This document shows, piece by piece, positions 50,427-62,680 of a DNA stretch of 64,000 bases. The notes under the pieces are model-generated. The model searched no databases, had not been told where the DNA came from, and was given only the letters and a program-made list of their open reading frames with translations. Position 1 is the first letter of the stretch. The number at the start of each line of letters is the position of its first letter. Position numbers and translations under genes: made by a program. The stretch comes from Myxococcales bacterium UBA1660. Lineage in GTDB: Bacteria > Myxococcota_A > Polyangia > Polyangiales > Houyiibacteriaceae. The stretch is taken from the NCBI GenBank assembly GCA_002320815.1, contig DCLA01000053.1, forward strand, positions 33,891-97,890, in the 5' to 3' direction.

Positions 50427-50978
50427 TCAGGCCTCGGCGTCGTCGCCCTCGACCTCTTCCTCTTCGTCTTCGACGACGGAGGCGGTCTGGACGAACTCGG
50501 GGGCGCCCACGAGCTCGATGATCGAGAGGGGGGCGTTGTCGCCGGTGCGGCGGCCGAGCTTGACGATACGGGTGTAGCCGCCGCCGTTGCCTTCCTTGGC
50601 GCGGTCGACGAACCGGGGCGCGATCTCGTGGAAGAGCTTGTGCACCAGGTTGACGTCCTCGACGGTCATCTCGTCGACGGTCCGGGTGAGGGTCTTCGGC
50701 AGGTACTTGGCGACCTCACGCTGGGCGTGGGTGCGCTTCGCGATGACGCGCTCGCGCTCCTGCTCGTCGTTGATCTTGCCGATGTCCACCGTGAGGTCGT
50801 CGCCCAGGCGCACGGCGCGGGTGATCAGACGCTCGACGATTCGCCGCAGCTCCTTGGCCTTGGCGTCGGTGGTGCGGATCCGCTCGTGGAGGACGAGGTT
50901 GCCCGCGAGGTTCCGGAACATGGCCCGGCGGTGCGAGGGGTTACGACCGAACTTCCGGCCAGACTTGAGATGACGCAT
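50427..50978 (-). CDS. rplQ: 50S ribosomal protein L17
   Basis: A 183-residue L17 with a canonical N-terminal part ([32 protein letters not shown]) and a long C-terminal extension ending in an acidic run ([14 protein letters not shown]) that Escherichia coli L17 lacks. Last gene of the ribosomal cluster, 114 bp after rpoA, with two hairpins in between and a terminator after it. Confidence 0.97.
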   Translation of the reverse strand: MRHLKSGRKFGRNPSHRRAMFRNLAGNLVLHERIRTTDAKAKELRRIVERLITRAVRLGDDLTVDIGKINDEQERERVIAKRTHAQREVAKYLPKTLTRTVDEMTVEDVNLVHKLFHEIAPRFVDRAKEGNGGGYTRIVKLGRRTGDNAPLSIIELVGAPEFVQTASVVEDEEEEVEGDDAEA

Positions 50979-50996
50979 TTGCTTTTCCTAAGGTTT

Positions 50997-51047
50997 GGCC
51001 CCGTGTGCCGGGGCCCCTCCGCTCGTCGGTGGAGTCGTCGCTCCACC
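50997..51047 (-). other. Two hairpins between rpoA and rplQ
   Basis: Inverted repeats 50997-51003/51009-51015 (GGCCCCG, 7 bp, 5-base loop) and 51028-51034/51041-51047 (GGTGGAG, 7 bp, 6-base loop). There is no U-tract, so they are more likely RNA stability or processing structures than terminators. Confidence 0.55.
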
Positions 51048-51092
51048 CGAGCTCCCCCCGGGCAGGGGGAGGCGCGAAGGTGATCTCGTGGG

Positions 51093-52115
<1,023 letters not shown>

Positions 52116-52167
52116 TGGAGGTTCTCCGGTCGTTCTCTGAAAAGGGCGCGAGGTGCGAGGAAACGGG

Positions 52168-52210
52168 GGTTGGCTTCACCAACCGGGGCCCACGCCGAAG
52201 GCATGGGCCC
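52168..52210 (-). promoter_or_regulatory. Hairpins in the rpsK-rpoA gap
   Basis: On the minus strand an 11-bp stem with a 3-base loop (52186-52210, GGGCCCATGCC half) is followed by a 6-bp stem GGTTGG/CCAACC (52168-52184). They lie in the space left by the missing rpsD gene, in the untranslated leader of rpoA. Possibly an attenuator, a processing site or a binding site for a ribosomal protein. Confidence 0.6.
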
Positions 52211-52254
52211 GGGGGTCGAGCGGGTGCATCCGGCGGACACCCCGCTCGGGAGCG

Positions 52255-52650
52255 CTACACGCGGCGGCGCTTCGGCGGACGGCACCCGTTGTGCGGGATG
52301 GGCGTCACGTCGCGGATGAGGGTCACGCGCATGCCGACGCTCTGGAACGCGCGGAGAGCGGACTCACGACCGGCGCCGGGGCCCTTCACGAAGAGGGCGA
52401 CGGTCTTCATGCCGGCGTCCTGAGCCTCGCGAGCGGCCTCCTCGGCGGCGAGCTGAGCGGCGAAGGGCGTGCTCTTACGAGAGCCCTTGAAGCCGCGCTT
52501 GCCCGCGGTCGACCACGACACGGCGTTGCCGTTGAGGTCGGTGATCGTGATGATCGTGTTGTTGAACGTGCTCTGGATGTGAGCGATGCCGCTCGTCACG
52601 TTCTTCTTCTTCGCCTTCTTCTTCGGCGCGGTCTTCTTACCCTTGGCCAT
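52255..52650 (-). CDS. rpsK: 30S ribosomal protein S11
   Basis: A 131-residue S11, with the usual Lys-rich N-terminal tail ([15 protein letters not shown]) and the core [33 protein letters not shown] and [20 protein letters not shown]. It forms the platform of the small subunit with S6/S18/S21. It is followed at its 3' side by a 139-bp hairpin-rich gap to rpoA and preceded by rpsM at 34 bp. Confidence 0.98.
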   Translation of the reverse strand: MAKGKKTAPKKKAKKKNVTSGIAHIQSTFNNTIITITDLNGNAVSWSTAGKRGFKGSRKSTPFAAQLAAEEAAREAQDAGMKTVALFVKGPGAGRESALRAFQSVGMRVTLIRDVTPIPHNGCRPPKRRRV

Positions 52651-52684
52651 CGTATCTACCTAAAGCTGGAGACTTCGTTCGGGT

Positions 52685-53053
52685 TCAGCGCTTGCGCGAC
52701 ATCGGGCCCTTGCGGGGGCCCTTGCGGGTGCGAGCGTTGGTGTGGGTGCGCTGCCCGCGCACGGGGAGGCCGCGACGGTGGCGGAGGCCCCGGTAGCAAC
52801 CGAGGTCCATCAGACGCTTGATGTGGAGCGACACCTCGCGGCGGAGGTCACCCTCGACCTTGAAGTTCTGGTCGATGGCTTCGCGGATCTTACGAACCTC
52901 GCCGTCGTCCAGGTCGTCAGCCTTCTTGTCCTCGGGGATACCGGTGATCTCGCAGATCTGCTTCGCCCGGTGGGGACCGATCCCGAAGATGTACTGAAGA
53001 GCGATGACCGTGTGCTTACGGCCAGGAATGTCCACTCCCGCAATGCGTGCCAT
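52685..53053 (-). CDS. rpsM: 30S ribosomal protein S13
   Basis: A 122-residue S13: [32 protein letters not shown] and the C-terminal [20 protein letters not shown] with a basic tail that reaches the P site. It is 61 bp downstream of infA; rpmJ, normally between them, is not present in that gap. Confidence 0.98.
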   Translation of the reverse strand: MARIAGVDIPGRKHTVIALQYIFGIGPHRAKQICEITGIPEDKKADDLDDGEVRKIREAIDQNFKVEGDLRREVSLHIKRLMDLGCYRGLRHRRGLPVRGQRTHTNARTRKGPRKGPMSRKR

Positions 53054-53114
53054 TTTTCGTGTGCCTTCTGAAGCTCTGTAGAGGCCTGATGCCTCGAAAA
53101 CGTTGAACTCGTAA

Positions 53115-53333
53115 CTAGATGCGTGCCGTGATTCGGCCTCGAGTCGGGTCGTAGGGAGACAGGGTGAGCTCGACGCGGTCGCCGGGGAGGACCTTGACGG
53201 TCACTCGCTTGGCCTGGGTCGAGAGGGTCGCGCGAACCGTTCGGCCATCGTCCAACCTCACTCGAAAGAGGCTCTTGGGCAGGGTCTCCTCGACCGTTCC
53301 CTCGACGATGGCGGCTCTCTGCTCCCCGCCCAT
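53115..53333 (-). CDS. infA: Translation initiation factor IF-1
   Basis: A 72-residue S1-fold protein: [21 protein letters not shown], then [25 protein letters not shown]. It binds the A site during initiation. Start at ATG 53333, 6 bp downstream of adk. The motif [10 protein letters not shown] replaces the usual LPNAMFRVEL, a modest divergence. Confidence 0.96.
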   Translation of the reverse strand: MGGEQRAAIVEGTVEETLPKSLFRVRLDDGRTVRATLSTQAKRVTVKVLPGDRVELTLSPYDPTRGRITARI

Positions 53334-53339
53334 GTCTCT

Positions 53340-53963
53340 CTATGCTCCCAGCGCTGCTCGAATCCTCTCCGTGACCTCGTCCAGGGAGCCGACCCCGTCC
53401 ACCCGCTTCACGAGGCCCTTGGCATCGTAGTGGGGAAGCACGGGCATGGTGTTCGCCTCGTATTCCTGGAAACGCTTGCGGACGACCTCTTCGGTGTCGT
53501 CCTTCCGCTGAACTACCTCCAGCCCAGCGGGCGGCGGATTATAGCGGACGTGATAGACCTGTCCACTCGTCGGATCCGAGCGGCGTCCGGTGACCCGGTC
53601 GACGATGTCCTCGACGGGGACCTCGAGGACCACGACCTGGTCGATCTTGCGACCCATCTCGGCGAGGAGCTCGTCGAGGGCTTCGGCCTGGGCCACGGTG
53701 CGGGGAAAACCGTCGAAGATCGCGCCCTTGGCGGCGTCGGGCTTCGAGAGCCGCTCCTTCATGAGCTCGAGCACCAGGGCGTCCGGGACGAGCTTGCCCG
53801 CGGACATGTACTCGTCGAACTTCTTGCCCAGCGGAGTTCCCTCACGCCGCGCCGCCCGCATCATGTCGCCGGTGGAGATCTGGGGCACGTCGAGCTGCTC
53901 GCGGATGCGAACGGCCTGGGTGCCCTTCCCCGCGCCAGGCGGGCCGAAGAGGACGAGGTCCAT
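53340..53963 (-). CDS. adk: Adenylate kinase
   Basis: A 207-residue AMP + ATP to 2 ADP kinase. P-loop FGPPGAGKGTQ (6-16), AMP-binding ISTGDMMRAA, and DGFPRT at about 90 are standard. The LID (VTGRRSDPTSGQVYHVRY) has no cysteine quartet, so it is the zinc-free type. Its ATG at 53963 shares one base with the secY stop (TGATG). Confidence 0.98.
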   Translation of the reverse strand: MDLVLFGPPGAGKGTQAVRIREQLDVPQISTGDMMRAARREGTPLGKKFDEYMSAGKLVPDALVLELMKERLSKPDAAKGAIFDGFPRTVAQAEALDELLAEMGRKIDQVVVLEVPVEDIVDRVTGRRSDPTSGQVYHVRYNPPPAGLEVVQRKDDTEEVVRKRFQEYEANTMPVLPHYDAKGLVKRVDGVGSLDEVTERIRAALGA

Positions 53964-55303
53964 CAGGCGCGCCTCCCGCGGATCCGCGGACCCTTGGGTC
54001 CGGTGAGACCCTCGTAGTGCCGGGTGATGAGGTGGGACTCGATCTGCTGGGCGGTGTCGAGGGCGACGCCCACGACGATCATCAGCGAGGTGCCACCCAG
54101 GTAGAAGGGAACGCTGTAGGCGCTCTGCAGCAGGGTCGGCACGGTGCAGACGACCGCGATGTAGATGGAGCCGGCGACCGTGATGCGGGTGAGCACCCGG
54201 TCGATGTAGTCGGCGGTCGCCTTCCCGGGGCGGACCTGCGGGATGACGGCGCTCTGCTTCTTGAGGTTCTCGGCGACGTCGACCGGCTGGAAGGTCACCG
54301 AGGTGTAGAAGAAGCAGAAGAAGATGGTCATCGCGGCGAAGACCGTCAGGTAGACCCACTGGTTGGGGCCCACGGGGCTGAGGTGGTTGTTCAGCCAGGT
54401 CATGCCGGGGAGGCCCAGGTTGCCCAGGGTCATGGGGAACATGAGCAGGGAGCTGGTGAAGATGGGCGGGATGACGCCGGCCATGTTCACCCGAAGCGGG
54501 AGGTGCGACTGCTGCCCGCCGAACTGCTTCCGGCCGATCATGCGCTTGGCGTAGTTGATCGGGATGCGGCGCTGAGCCCGCTCGAAGAAGCAGATGACCG
54601 CGGTGACCAGCACGGCGACGAAGCCGATGATGAGCAGGCCGGTGGGCTGAATCTGGCCCATCTTCACCTGCTGGAAGGTCAGCACCAGGGCGTCCGGGAG
54701 ACCCGAGACGATGCCCGCGAAGATGATGAGCGAGATGCCGTTGCCGATGCCGCGCTCGGTGATCTGCTCGCCGAGCCACATCAGGAACGCGGTGCCCGTG
54801 GTCAGCGAGAGCACGGTCATGAAGCGGAACATCCAGCCCGGCTCGGCCACGACGTCGCCGAAGGCGGCGCCCATGCCGTTGCCGGTGTCGCCGTTCAGGC
54901 CCTCGAGCCAGAACGCGATACCCATGCCCTGGACGATGCTCAGGAGCACGGTGCCGTAGCGGGTGTACTGGTTGATCTTCCGCTGCCCGGCCTCGCCCTC
55001 CTTACGGAGCTCCTCGAGGGGCTTCACGACCACGGTCATCAGCGAGAGGATGATGCTCGCCGAGACGTAGGGCATGATGTTGAGCGCGAAGATCGACATC
55101 TGCTCCAGGGCGCCGCCGCTGAAGAGATTGAACATGCCCAGGAAGCCACCGGACTGGCTCTGCATGACCTGCTTGAGCACGTTCCGGTTCACACCGGGGG
55201 TGGTCACGAAAATGCCGACCCGATACACGGCGAGCATCCCCAAAGTGAAGAGGATGCGGCGCCGAAGCTCCGGGATCTTGGCGATGTTGGCGATCGCGCT
55301 CAT
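53963..55303 (-). CDS. secY: Preprotein translocase subunit SecY
   Basis: A 446-residue channel subunit with ten membrane helices. Recognisable parts include [12 protein letters not shown] and [17 protein letters not shown] near the N terminus, [20 protein letters not shown], and [16 protein letters not shown] sequence (here [14 protein letters not shown]). Together with SecE and SecG it passes unfolded proteins across the inner membrane. The 96-bp leader from rplO holds a strong hairpin. Downstream adk overlaps by one base. Confidence 0.98.
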   Translation of the reverse strand: MSAIANIAKIPELRRRILFTLGMLAVYRVGIFVTTPGVNRNVLKQVMQSQSGGFLGMFNLFSGGALEQMSIFALNIMPYVSASIILSLMTVVVKPLEELRKEGEAGQRKINQYTRYGTVLLSIVQGMGIAFWLEGLNGDTGNGMGAAFGDVVAEPGWMFRFMTVLSLTTGTAFLMWLGEQITERGIGNGISLIIFAGIVSGLPDALVLTFQQVKMGQIQPTGLLIIGFVAVLVTAVICFFERAQRRIPINYAKRMIGRKQFGGQQSHLPLRVNMAGVIPPIFTSSLLMFPMTLGNLGLPGMTWLNNHLSPVGPNQWVYLTVFAAMTIFFCFFYTSVTFQPVDVAENLKKQSAVIPQVRPGKATADYIDRVLTRITVAGSIYIAVVCTVPTLLQSAYSVPFYLGGTSLMIVVGVALDTAQQIESHLITRHYEGLTGPKGPRIRGRRA

Positions 55304-55327
55304 GAGGTGGCTGCTTTAGACCAAGAC

Positions 55328-55355
55328 ACGCCGGCGCGCACGTGGGCGCCGGCGT
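55328..55355 (-). other. 10-bp stem hairpin between rplO and secY
   Basis: ACGCCGGCGC (55328-55337) pairs with 55346-55355 around an 8-base loop. It lies 24 bp before the secY start in the 96-bp gap. No U-run follows, so termination is unlikely; possible RNA processing site or secY leader element. Confidence 0.6.
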
Positions 55356-55399
55356 TCCTGGCGAAAAGTCCTAGGGGGAAGAAAGATTCCGGGAAAAAG

Positions 55400-55903
55400 T
55401 CAGGCCTCGGCCTTGGGCGCCGCGAGCTCCTCACAGGAGCCACCAGCGGCCTCGATCTTCGAGCGGGCCGACTTCGAGAAGCCGTGGGCCTTCACGGTGA
55501 GCTTCTTGGAGAGCTCGCCGTCGCCGAGGATCTTGACCGCGTCGACCTTGCGGGAGAGCAGACCGGAGGACCGAAGGGCCTCGAGATCCACCGTCGCGCC
55601 GGCGTCGAAACGCTCGAGGTCGCTGACGTTGAAGGTGACGACCTTCTTGGCGAAGGGCGCGCGACCGAAGCCACGCTTCGGGAGACGGCGGTAGAGCGGG
55701 GTCTGACCACCCTCGAAGCCGAGCTTCGAGAAGTCGCCGGGGTGGCGGGCCTTCTGACCCTTCATGCCCTTGCCGGCGGTCTTGCCGAGGCCAGAGCCGA
55801 CGCCGCGGCCCTTGCGCTTCTTCTTCTTGACCGCGCCGACGGGCGGGCGGAGACGGGAGAGGATCGGGACCTCGGTCTCGTCGTTGGTGGTGTTGTCAGC
55901 CAT
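55400..55903 (-). CDS. rplO: 50S ribosomal protein L15
   Basis: A 167-residue L15 with [34 protein letters not shown] and [17 protein letters not shown], the conserved N-terminal loop part. The N terminus carries a short acidic extension ([13 protein letters not shown]) and the C terminus an Ala/Glu tail. It overlaps the rpmD stop by 8 bp. Confidence 0.98.
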   Translation of the reverse strand: MADNTTNDETEVPILSRLRPPVGAVKKKKRKGRGVGSGLGKTAGKGMKGQKARHPGDFSKLGFEGGQTPLYRRLPKRGFGRAPFAKKVVTFNVSDLERFDAGATVDLEALRSSGLLSRKVDAVKILGDGELSKKLTVKAHGFSKSARSKIEAAGGSCEELAAPKAEA

Positions 55904-56084
55904 TGATTTCCTCCACCGACACGAGGTGGATCACCTTCTTGACCATCCCGCGGAAGGAGGGGGTGTTGTCCACCACGACCGACTTGTGCGGGCCCTTCAG
56001 GCCGAGGCCCTTCAGGATCTTGCGATGCTTCTCCGGGCGACCGATGGCGCTCCGGGTCTGCGTGACCTTGAGTTGGTTCGACAT
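55896..56084 (-). CDS. rpmD: 50S ribosomal protein L30
   Basis: A 62-residue L30: [40 protein letters not shown]. The ATG shares a base with the rpsE stop, and the 3' end overlaps rplO by 8 bp, a compact spc-operon arrangement. Confidence 0.97.
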   Translation of the reverse strand: MSNQLKVTQTRSAIGRPEKHRKILKGLGLKGPHKSVVVDNTPSFRGMVKKVIHLVSVEEING

Positions 56085-56638
56085 CAGGCTCGAGCCTCCT
56101 CGGCTTCCTTGGCGCCCTTCGCCGCACCGGCGGCCTCGGGAAGCTGGATGCCCCGACGACGCTGGACCATGCCGGCGTCCTCGAGCTGCTTCAGCGCGTC
56201 GACGGTGGCGCCGAGCACGTTGTGCGGGTTCGTGGTGCCGATGATCTTGGCGAGCACGTCCTTCACGCCGGCCGCCTCGAGGAGGAGACGAACCGCGCCG
56301 CCGGCGATGACACCGGTACCGGGCGAGGCCGGGCGGAGCATCACGCGACCAGCGCCGTGGTGACCGACCACCCGGTGCGGGATGGTGGTGCCCACGAGGG
56401 GAACGCGGAAGAGGGACTTCTTGGCGGTGTCGTTGCCCTTGCGGATCGCGTCGGGCACCTCGTTCGCCTTGCCGTTGCCGAAGCCGACGTGGCCGTTGCC
56501 GTCACCCACGACGACGAGCGCCGAGAAGCTGAAGCGGCGGCCGCCCTTGACGACCTTGGCAACGCGGTTGATGAAGACGACGCGGTCCTGGAGGTCTTCC
56601 AGGGAGGCCGGGTCGATGATCTGATCGGAATACGCCAT
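56084..56638 (-). CDS. rpsE: 30S ribosomal protein S5
   Basis: A 184-residue S5 with the N-terminal RNA-binding part ([19 protein letters not shown]), [19 protein letters not shown] and [19 protein letters not shown]. The C terminus carries an Ala/Lys/Glu-rich extension. It is central to decoding accuracy. rplR lies 8 bp upstream, rpmD shares its stop base. Confidence 0.98.
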   Translation of the reverse strand: MAYSDQIIDPASLEDLQDRVVFINRVAKVVKGGRRFSFSALVVVGDGNGHVGFGNGKANEVPDAIRKGNDTAKKSLFRVPLVGTTIPHRVVGHHGAGRVMLRPASPGTGVIAGGAVRLLLEAAGVKDVLAKIIGTTNPHNVLGATVDALKQLEDAGMVQRRRGIQLPEAAGAAKGAKEAEEARA

Positions 56639-56646
56639 GGTTTATC

Positions 56647-56997
56647 TCAGAAGCTCAGGCCGCCCTCGCGGGCGCCCTCGGCCAGCGCCTTGACGCGACC
56701 ATGATAGATGAAGCCGTTGCGGTCGAAGACGACCTGCTCGACGCCCTTCTCCTTGCACGCGGCGGCAAGGAGCTTGCCGACCTCGCGGGCAGCGGCGGTC
56801 TTGTCGCCCTCCGCCTCGAAGCCCTTGGAGCGGCTCGAGTGGGACACCAGGGTGGTGCCGGAGGTGTCGTCGATGACCTGAGCGTAGATGTGCTTGGCGC
56901 TCCGGAACACGGAGAGCCGCGGACGGGCCGTGGTGCCCGAGACCTTCTTGCGGATGCGGCGCTTGCGGCGCGCGCGACCAACGGTGGACTTGTTCAT
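56647..56997 (-). CDS. rplR: 50S ribosomal protein L18
   Basis: A 116-residue L18 that binds 5S rRNA. I use ATG 56997 ([19 protein letters not shown]); the frame runs on upstream but overlaps rplF there. [20 protein letters not shown] and [20 protein letters not shown] are typical. Confidence 0.97.
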   Translation of the reverse strand: MNKSTVGRARRKRRIRKKVSGTTARPRLSVFRSAKHIYAQVIDDTSGTTLVSHSSRSKGFEAEGDKTAAAREVGKLLAAACKEKGVEQVVFDRNGFIYHGRVKALAEGAREGGLSF

Positions 56998-57007
56998 CGT
57001 TCTCGCC

Positions 57008-57592
57008 TCACTTACCCGACTTGCCGGCCTTTTCGCGGATGCGCTCGCCGGTGTAGCGGACACCCTTGCCCTTGTACGGCTCGGGAGGACGCACGGAGCG
57101 GATGCGAGCAGCGATCTGCCCGACGAGCTCCTTGTCCACCGAGTCGAGATGAACGCGGGGGTACTTCATGCCGCCCTGGTCCATCTGTTCGATGCGGACC
57201 TTGATCTGGTCCGGGATGTCGATGACGGGCTGGTGCGAGAGACCGACCGTCATCGTGAGCTGCCCGTCCGAGAACGCGGCACGGTAACCGACGCCGCGGA
57301 AGTCGAGGCTACGGGTGTAGCCCTCCTTCGCGCCCTCGACCATGGAGGCGAGGAGCGCCCGGGTGAGGCCCTGGAACTGCGGGCCCTTCTTGCCCGCGTT
57401 CTCGACCGGGGTGACCGTGAGGTCGGAGCCATCCTTGGAGATGGTCACGAACTCGCGGAAGGTCCGCTCGATCTCGCCCTTCGGGCCCTTGACCTTGACG
57501 GTGGTTCCGTCGATGGAGACCTGGACGCCGTCGGGGATGACGACCGGCTTCTTGCCGTTCCGGGACTGCTTCATCTGAGTGGCTTCGGACAT
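57008..57592 (-). CDS. rplF: 50S ribosomal protein L6
   Basis: A 194-residue L6 from ATG 57592, which shares one base with the rpsH stop (TGATG). Two related domains are present: [20 protein letters not shown] near the start and [20 protein letters not shown] at the C terminus, the latter being the conserved L6 signature. A short N-terminal extension precedes the core. Confidence 0.98.
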   Translation of the reverse strand: MSEATQMKQSRNGKKPVVIPDGVQVSIDGTTVKVKGPKGEIERTFREFVTISKDGSDLTVTPVENAGKKGPQFQGLTRALLASMVEGAKEGYTRSLDFRGVGYRAAFSDGQLTMTVGLSHQPVIDIPDQIKVRIEQMDQGGMKYPRVHLDSVDKELVGQIAARIRSVRPPEPYKGKGVRYTGERIREKAGKSGK

Positions 57593-57975
57593 CACCACAC
57601 CTCGCAGAGAACTTCGCCGCCCACGTGCTCCTCGCGCGCGCTGCGGTCGGTCATCACGCCGTGGCTGGTGGAAAGGATGGCGACGCCGAGGCCATTGCGG
57701 ACGCTCGGGATCTCGCCGTGACCGACGTAGACCCGGCGACCCGGGCGGCTGGTGCGGCGGATGCCGGTGAAGGCACAGCGGCGATCGCCACCGTACTTGA
57801 GGAAGACGGTGATGGTACGCTCACCGACCTCGTAGTCGGAGACGTAGCCCTCTTCCTTGAGGATCTTCGCGATGGCCACCTTGATCTTGGAAAGGGGCAT
57901 CTCGCTGCGGTCCAGGTGCGCCATGGAGGCGTTGCGGAGCCGCGTGAGCATGTCGGCGATGGGGTCGTTCGTCAT
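57592..57975 (-). CDS. rpsH: 30S ribosomal protein S8
   Basis: A 127-residue S8: [20 protein letters not shown] at the N terminus and [20 protein letters not shown] near the C terminus. It binds 16S rRNA helix 21 and in E. coli regulates the spc operon translationally. It follows rplE directly at 11 bp; rpsN, normally between the two, is missing. Confidence 0.98.
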   Translation of the reverse strand: MTNDPIADMLTRLRNASMAHLDRSEMPLSKIKVAIAKILKEEGYVSDYEVGERTITVFLKYGGDRRCAFTGIRRTSRPGRRVYVGHGEIPSVRNGLGVAILSTSHGVMTDRSAREEHVGGEVLCEVW

Positions 57976-57986
57976 CGTACTGTCTC

Positions 57987-58538
57987 TTACTTCCGGAACG
58001 GCATGCCCAGACCGCGGAGAAGCGCGCGCGCCTGCTCGTCGGTCTTCGCCGTGGTCACGAAGGTGATGTTCATGCCCTTGATCTTGTCGACCTTGTCGTA
58101 GTCGATCTCGGGGAAGATGATCTGCTCGCGGATGCCGAGCGTGTAGTTGCCGCGACCGTCGAAGGCCTTGGGGCTGACGCCCTTGAAGTCTCGAGTACGC
58201 GGGAGGCCGAAGCTGATGAGGCGGTCGGCGAGCTCCCACATCCGCGACTTGCGGAGGGTCACCATGGCGCCGATGGGCATCCCCTGGCGCAGCTTGAAGC
58301 CAGCGATGGACTTCTTGGCGCGGGTGATGACCGGCTTCTGGCCAGCGATCCGACCGAGCTCGTCGGTGGCGGACTCGATGATCTTGGCGTTCGCGACGGC
58401 CTCGCCGAGGCCCATGTTCATCACGATCTTCTGAAGGCCGGGGACCTCCATCGGATTGGAGTACTGGAACTCCTTCATGAGGAGGGCGATGACCTCGTCG
58501 CGGTACTTCTGCTGCAGTCTAGGTGTGTAGTCGGACAT
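57987..58538 (-). CDS. rplE: 50S ribosomal protein L5
   Basis: A 183-residue L5 with [36 protein letters not shown] and [19 protein letters not shown], and the [20 protein letters not shown] end. It carries 5S rRNA to the large subunit with L18. It lies 170 bp after rplX with a small hairpin in the gap. Confidence 0.98.
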   Translation of the reverse strand: MSDYTPRLQQKYRDEVIALLMKEFQYSNPMEVPGLQKIVMNMGLGEAVANAKIIESATDELGRIAGQKPVITRAKKSIAGFKLRQGMPIGAMVTLRKSRMWELADRLISFGLPRTRDFKGVSPKAFDGRGNYTLGIREQIIFPEIDYDKVDKIKGMNITFVTTAKTDEQARALLRGLGMPFRK

Positions 58539-58659
58539 TGTCGTTCTCCGGGTTGCAGCCCGGGCCTGCGCGCCGGGTGGGCCGGACCGTCCGCAACTTG
58601 CGAACGGGGTGGATTCAGGAGCCAGTGATTCGCGGAGACGAATACGAGCCGCGCCTCTT

Positions 58660-58674
58660 GCCCCAGGTTGGGGC
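58660..58674 (-). other. Hairpin in the 170-bp rplX-rplE gap
   Basis: GCCCCA (58660-58665) pairs with TGGGGC (58669-58674) around a 3-base loop. The 170-bp gap 58539-58708 shows no other gene; rplX and rplE are normally separated by a few bases. Confidence 0.45.
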
Positions 58675-58708
58675 AGGAGTCAACCCGACTTCGCTCCGCT
58701 GGGGGACT

Positions 58709-59020
58709 TCAGTCGATCTGGGCGCCCGAGCGGGCGGCCACGCGGACCTTCTTGCCGTCGTCGTCGGTGCTGACGCGCACGCGAGTGGGCTTGTCGGTCT
58801 CGGGGCAGATCAGAGCCACGTTGGAGGCATCGATGGGCGCTTCGCGCTCGATGATGCCGGCCTCGCGGTACTTCCGGGGGCTCTGGTGACGCTTCATCAC
58901 CTTGACGCCCTCGACGATCACGCGGCCGTCGTCGGTGACCGCGAGGACGCGGCCCTTCTGACCCTTGGCGGCGCCGGCGATGACGATGACCTCGTCGTCC
59001 TTGCGAATACGCTTGGCCAT
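58709..59020 (-). CDS. rplX: 50S ribosomal protein L24
   Basis: A 103-residue L24 with the KOW motif (KDDEVIVIAGAAKGQKGRVL) and HQSPRKYREAGIIEREAPID, typical of assembly initiator L24. ATG 59020 shares one base with the rplN stop. Confidence 0.97.
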   Translation of the reverse strand: MAKRIRKDDEVIVIAGAAKGQKGRVLAVTDDGRVIVEGVKVMKRHQSPRKYREAGIIEREAPIDASNVALICPETDKPTRVRVSTDDDGKKVRVAARSGAQID

Positions 59021-59388
59021 CACACGACCTCCGGAGCGAGCGACACGATCTTCATGAAGCGCTTCGAGCGGAGCTCGCGAGCGACCGGCCCGAAGATACG
59101 GGTGCCGAGGGGCTCGTTGTCCTTGTTGATGAGGACAGCGCTGTTCGTGTCGAACTTGATGTAGGTCCCGTCGGGCCGCTGGTACTCGCGCTTGGTGCGC
59201 ACGATGACCGCGCGGGCGACTTCGCCCTTCTTCACGCGAGCGGTGGGCAGGCACTCCTGGACCGCGACGACGATCACGTCGCCGAGGCCAGCGTAGCGGC
59301 GGCGGGAGCCACCGAGCACCTTGATGCAAGCCACTCGCTTGGCGCCGCTGTTGTCAGCGACGTCGAGCACAGATTCCGTCTGAATCAC
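59020..59388 (-). CDS. rplN: 50S ribosomal protein L14
   Basis: A 122-residue L14: [40 protein letters not shown] and [20 protein letters not shown]. Near-perfect canonical length. It is one base after rpsQ. Confidence 0.98.
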   Translation of the reverse strand: MIQTESVLDVADNSGAKRVACIKVLGGSRRRYAGLGDVIVVAVQECLPTARVKKGEVARAVIVRTKREYQRPDGTYIKFDTNSAVLINKDNEPLGTRIFGPVARELRSKRFMKIVSLAPEVV

Positions 59389-59389
59389 G

Positions 59390-59704
59390 TCACACCTCCG
59401 GCGGCCGCTCGAGCAGGCGGCTCACGACCCAGCGCTTGGTCTTGGACTTCGGACGACACGACTTGATCTCGACCAGGTCGCGCGTCTTGTATTCTTCGTT
59501 CTCGTCGTGAGCGTGGTACTTCTTCTTACGCTTCACGTACTTGCCGTAGAAGGGATCCTTCATGCGGCGGGCGACCTCGACCACGATGGTCTTCTTCGCG
59601 CGGCCCTCGGCGTCGGTGTCGTTGACGACCCGACCCACGAGGCGACGCACGCGACCGCGACCAGCGGTGTGGGTCTCTTCAGTGGTGGTGGTTTCTTCAG
59701 CCAT
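59390..59704 (-). CDS. rpsQ: 30S ribosomal protein S17
   Basis: A 104-residue S17: [40 protein letters not shown] and GDxVEIxxCRP-like [17 protein letters not shown]. It has a Thr/Glu-rich N-terminal extension of about 20 residues relative to E. coli. It overlaps rpmC by 8 bp. Confidence 0.97.
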   Translation of the reverse strand: MAEETTTTEETHTAGRGRVRRLVGRVVNDTDAEGRAKKTIVVEVARRMKDPFYGKYVKRKKKYHAHDENEEYKTRDLVEIKSCRPKSKTKRWVVSRLLERPPEV

Positions 59705-59912
59705 CGGTGGCCTCGCTGGACGCAGCGGAGCTGCGCTCGGTACGAATGGTCTTCACCCGCGCGATGTCGCGGCGGATCTGAACGATCGAGGCCGTGTCGT
59801 CGAGCTGGTTCGTGTGGTTGTCGAACCGCGCCTTCCACAGCTTGCGCGCCAGGTCGGTCTCGAGGTTCTTGAGCTCTTCGTCGTTGAGCTCGCGGATTTC
59901 GGAGGTCTTCAC
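59697..59912 (-). CDS. rpmC: 50S ribosomal protein L29
   Basis: A 71-residue L29 with [20 protein letters not shown] and [20 protein letters not shown], two helices in the family pattern. It overlaps rplP by 4 bp and rpsQ by 8 bp. Confidence 0.96.
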   Translation of the reverse strand: MKTSEIRELNDEELKNLETDLARKLWKARFDNHTNQLDDTASIVQIRRDIARVKTIRTERSSAASSEATDG

Positions 59913-60325
59913 AGCTGCTCGCTCCTCTTCATGAACTGCACGCTGATGGGCAGCTTGTGACCGGCGACGCGGAAGGCCTCGCGGGCGAGATCTTCGGGGA
60001 TCCCCTCGATCTCGTAGAGGACCTTGCCGGGCTTGATGTTGGCCACCCAGGCTTCGACCGAGCCCTTACCCTTACCCATTCGAGTCTCGAGGGGCTTCTT
60101 GGTGAGGGGCTTGTCGGGGAAGACGCGGATGAAGAGCTTGCCCTGACGCTTGACCTTACGCTGGATGGCCATACGAGCGGCCTCGATCTGGCGGGCGGTC
60201 AGGCGGCCACACTGAGTGGCCTGCAGGGCGTAGTCACCGAAGGAGACGTCCGAACCACGGTACGCCTTGCCGGTCATCCGGCCCTTCATCTGCTTACGGA
60301 ACTTGGTGCGCTTCGGCTGGAGCAT
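59909..60325 (-). CDS. rplP: 50S ribosomal protein L16
   Basis: A 138-residue L16: [60 protein letters not shown] and [20 protein letters not shown]. Full length and canonical; binds near the peptidyl-transferase centre. Confidence 0.98.
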   Translation of the reverse strand: MLQPKRTKFRKQMKGRMTGKAYRGSDVSFGDYALQATQCGRLTARQIEAARMAIQRKVKRQGKLFIRVFPDKPLTKKPLETRMGKGKGSVEAWVANIKPGKVLYEIEGIPEDLAREAFRVAGHKLPISVQFMKRSEQL

Positions 60326-60345
60326 GGTTCTCTCTCAGACTCCGT

Positions 60346-61014
<669 letters not shown>

Positions 61015-61016
61015 GA

Positions 61017-61364
61017 TCAGTTCTCTTCCTCGCCGATGACGACGGTGATGTGGCTCATGCCCTTGACGATGCGAGTGGCACGGCCCTGAGCGCGGGGGCG
61101 CCAGCGGCGCATGTGGCGGTCCGGGGCCTTGTCGGCGAACGCGGTCTTGATGACCAGGGCGTCGAGATCGACCGACTCGTCCGCCTGGCGGGCGTTCGCG
61201 ACGGCGCTCTCGAGGAGCTTCACGACGATCGGGGCGGCCGACTTCTTGGTCCAGCGGAGCTCGTCGATGGCCTGGGCCACGTTCTTGCCGCGGATCAGGT
61301 TCAGGACCACCCGCGCCTTACGCGGGGCGATGCGCTGGAATCGTGCTTTTGCGATGGCTTCCAT
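61017..61364 (-). CDS. rplV: 50S ribosomal protein L22
   Basis: A 115-residue L22 from ATG 61364; a TTG at 61376 would add four residues. [40 protein letters not shown] and [20 protein letters not shown]. It lines the exit tunnel. The gap from rpsS, 198 bp, is unusually long and contains a perfect 14-bp palindrome at 61413-61426 but no gene. Confidence 0.97.
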   Translation of the reverse strand: MEAIAKARFQRIAPRKARVVLNLIRGKNVAQAIDELRWTKKSAAPIVVKLLESAVANARQADESVDLDALVIKTAFADKAPDRHMRRWRPRAQGRATRIVKGMSHITVVIGEEEN

Positions 61365-61562
61365 GATGATTTCCAAGTGGCTGGCGCGTTGCTCGCCATC
61401 CCGCGTCGGCGGAGCCCTCGAGGGCTGGGCCGGTGGCGCCGAAAGCGGAACCCATGGGGTCCCTCGACGCCGAAGGGCGCGGCATGTAGCACGCGGCCCA
61501 GGAGGAGTCGAGCGAAGACCGTGAGATCAGATCGCTTTCTCCGCCTGGACGCGGGATGATCG

Positions 61563-61838
61563 CTAGCGCTTCGCCTTCTTGTCCGCGATGTGGCCGGTGA
61601 AGGTACGGGTCGGGGCGAACTCGCCCAGCTTGTGCCCGACCATGTTCTCCGTGACGAAGACCGTCACGAACTTCCGCCCGTTGTGGACGGCGAAGGTGAG
61701 CCCGACGAAGTCGGGAGTGATCGTGGACCGGCGGGACCAGGTCCGGATCATCTTCTTGTCACCGGTCTCGTGGGCCTTCTCCACCTTCTCTTCGAGATGG
61801 TGGTCGATGAAGGGACCCTTCTTGATTGAACGTGCCAT
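61563..61838 (-). CDS. rpsS: 30S ribosomal protein S19
   Basis: A 91-residue S19 from ATG 61838: [40 protein letters not shown] and [20 protein letters not shown]. Canonical length. It follows rplB by 11 bp. Confidence 0.98.
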   Translation of the reverse strand: MARSIKKGPFIDHHLEEKVEKAHETGDKKMIRTWSRRSTITPDFVGLTFAVHNGRKFVTVFVTENMVGHKLGEFAPTRTFTGHIADKKAKR

Positions 61839-61849
61839 GTCTACTCTGC

Positions 61850-62677
61850 CTACTTGCTCTTGCGGCGGCGCACGATGAACTTGTCGGTCGCCTTGTTCGT
61901 ACGGGTCTTCTTGCCCTTGGCGAGCTGGCCCCAGGGCGAGCACGGGTGCCGGCCACCGCTGGTGCGGCCCTCACCACCACCCATGGGGTGGTCCACCGGG
62001 TTCATGGTCACGCCGCGGTTGTGCGGACGGCGACCGAGCCAGCGGGTACGACCCGCCTTGCCGAGGGTGAGGCGGATGTGCTGGGCGTTGCTCACCTGAC
62101 CGATCGTGGCGCGGCAGTCCAGGTGGACGCGACGCACCTCGCCGGAGGGCAGGCGGATGTTGGCGTAGCTGCCGGCCTTGGCCATCAGCTGCGCGGCGGT
62201 GCCGGCGCTGCGGACCATCTGGCCGCCCTTGCCGATCTTCAGCTCGATGTTGTGGATCATCGTGCCGAGGGGCATGTGGCGAAGGGGCATGGCGTTGCCG
62301 GGCTTCACGTCCGCGTTGCGGCTCGAGATGACCTGGTCGCCGACCTTCAGGCCGTCCGGGGCGAGGATGTAGGCCTTCTCACCATCCGCGTAGTGCAGGA
62401 GGGCGATGCGGGCCGAGCGGTTCGGATCGTACTCCAGGTGCGCGACCTTGGCGGGGATGCCGATCTTGTTGCGCTTGAAGTCGATCTGACGGTAGCGGCG
62501 CTTGTGCCCGCCCCCGCGGAACCGGACCGTGATCCGACCGTGGTGGTTACGACCGCTCTTCTCCTTCTTCGGCTCGGTGAGCTTGCGCTCGGGAGCCTTC
62601 TTGGAGAGCTCGGAGAAGTCGTGCGACTCGTAGGTGCGTCGCGAGGGGGACGTGGGCTTGAACTTCTTGAAGGCCAC
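61850..62677 (-). CDS. rplB: 50S ribosomal protein L2
   Basis: A 275-residue L2: [40 protein letters not shown], and the C-terminal [20 protein letters not shown] with the conserved His (here [10 protein letters not shown]) implicated in peptidyl-transferase assembly. Canonical. Confidence 0.98.
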   Translation of the reverse strand: MAFKKFKPTSPSRRTYESHDFSELSKKAPERKLTEPKKEKSGRNHHGRITVRFRGGGHKRRYRQIDFKRNKIGIPAKVAHLEYDPNRSARIALLHYADGEKAYILAPDGLKVGDQVISSRNADVKPGNAMPLRHMPLGTMIHNIELKIGKGGQMVRSAGTAAQLMAKAGSYANIRLPSGEVRRVHLDCRATIGQVSNAQHIRLTLGKAGRTRWLGRRPHNRGVTMNPVDHPMGGGEGRTSGGRHPCSPWGQLAKGKKTRTNKATDKFIVRRRKSK

Positions 62678-62680
62678 GGG

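Noticed and set aside
53054..53114. rpmJ (L36) between infA and rpsM
   Set aside because: The 61 bp hold no 37-codon frame with the Cys/His pattern of L36.
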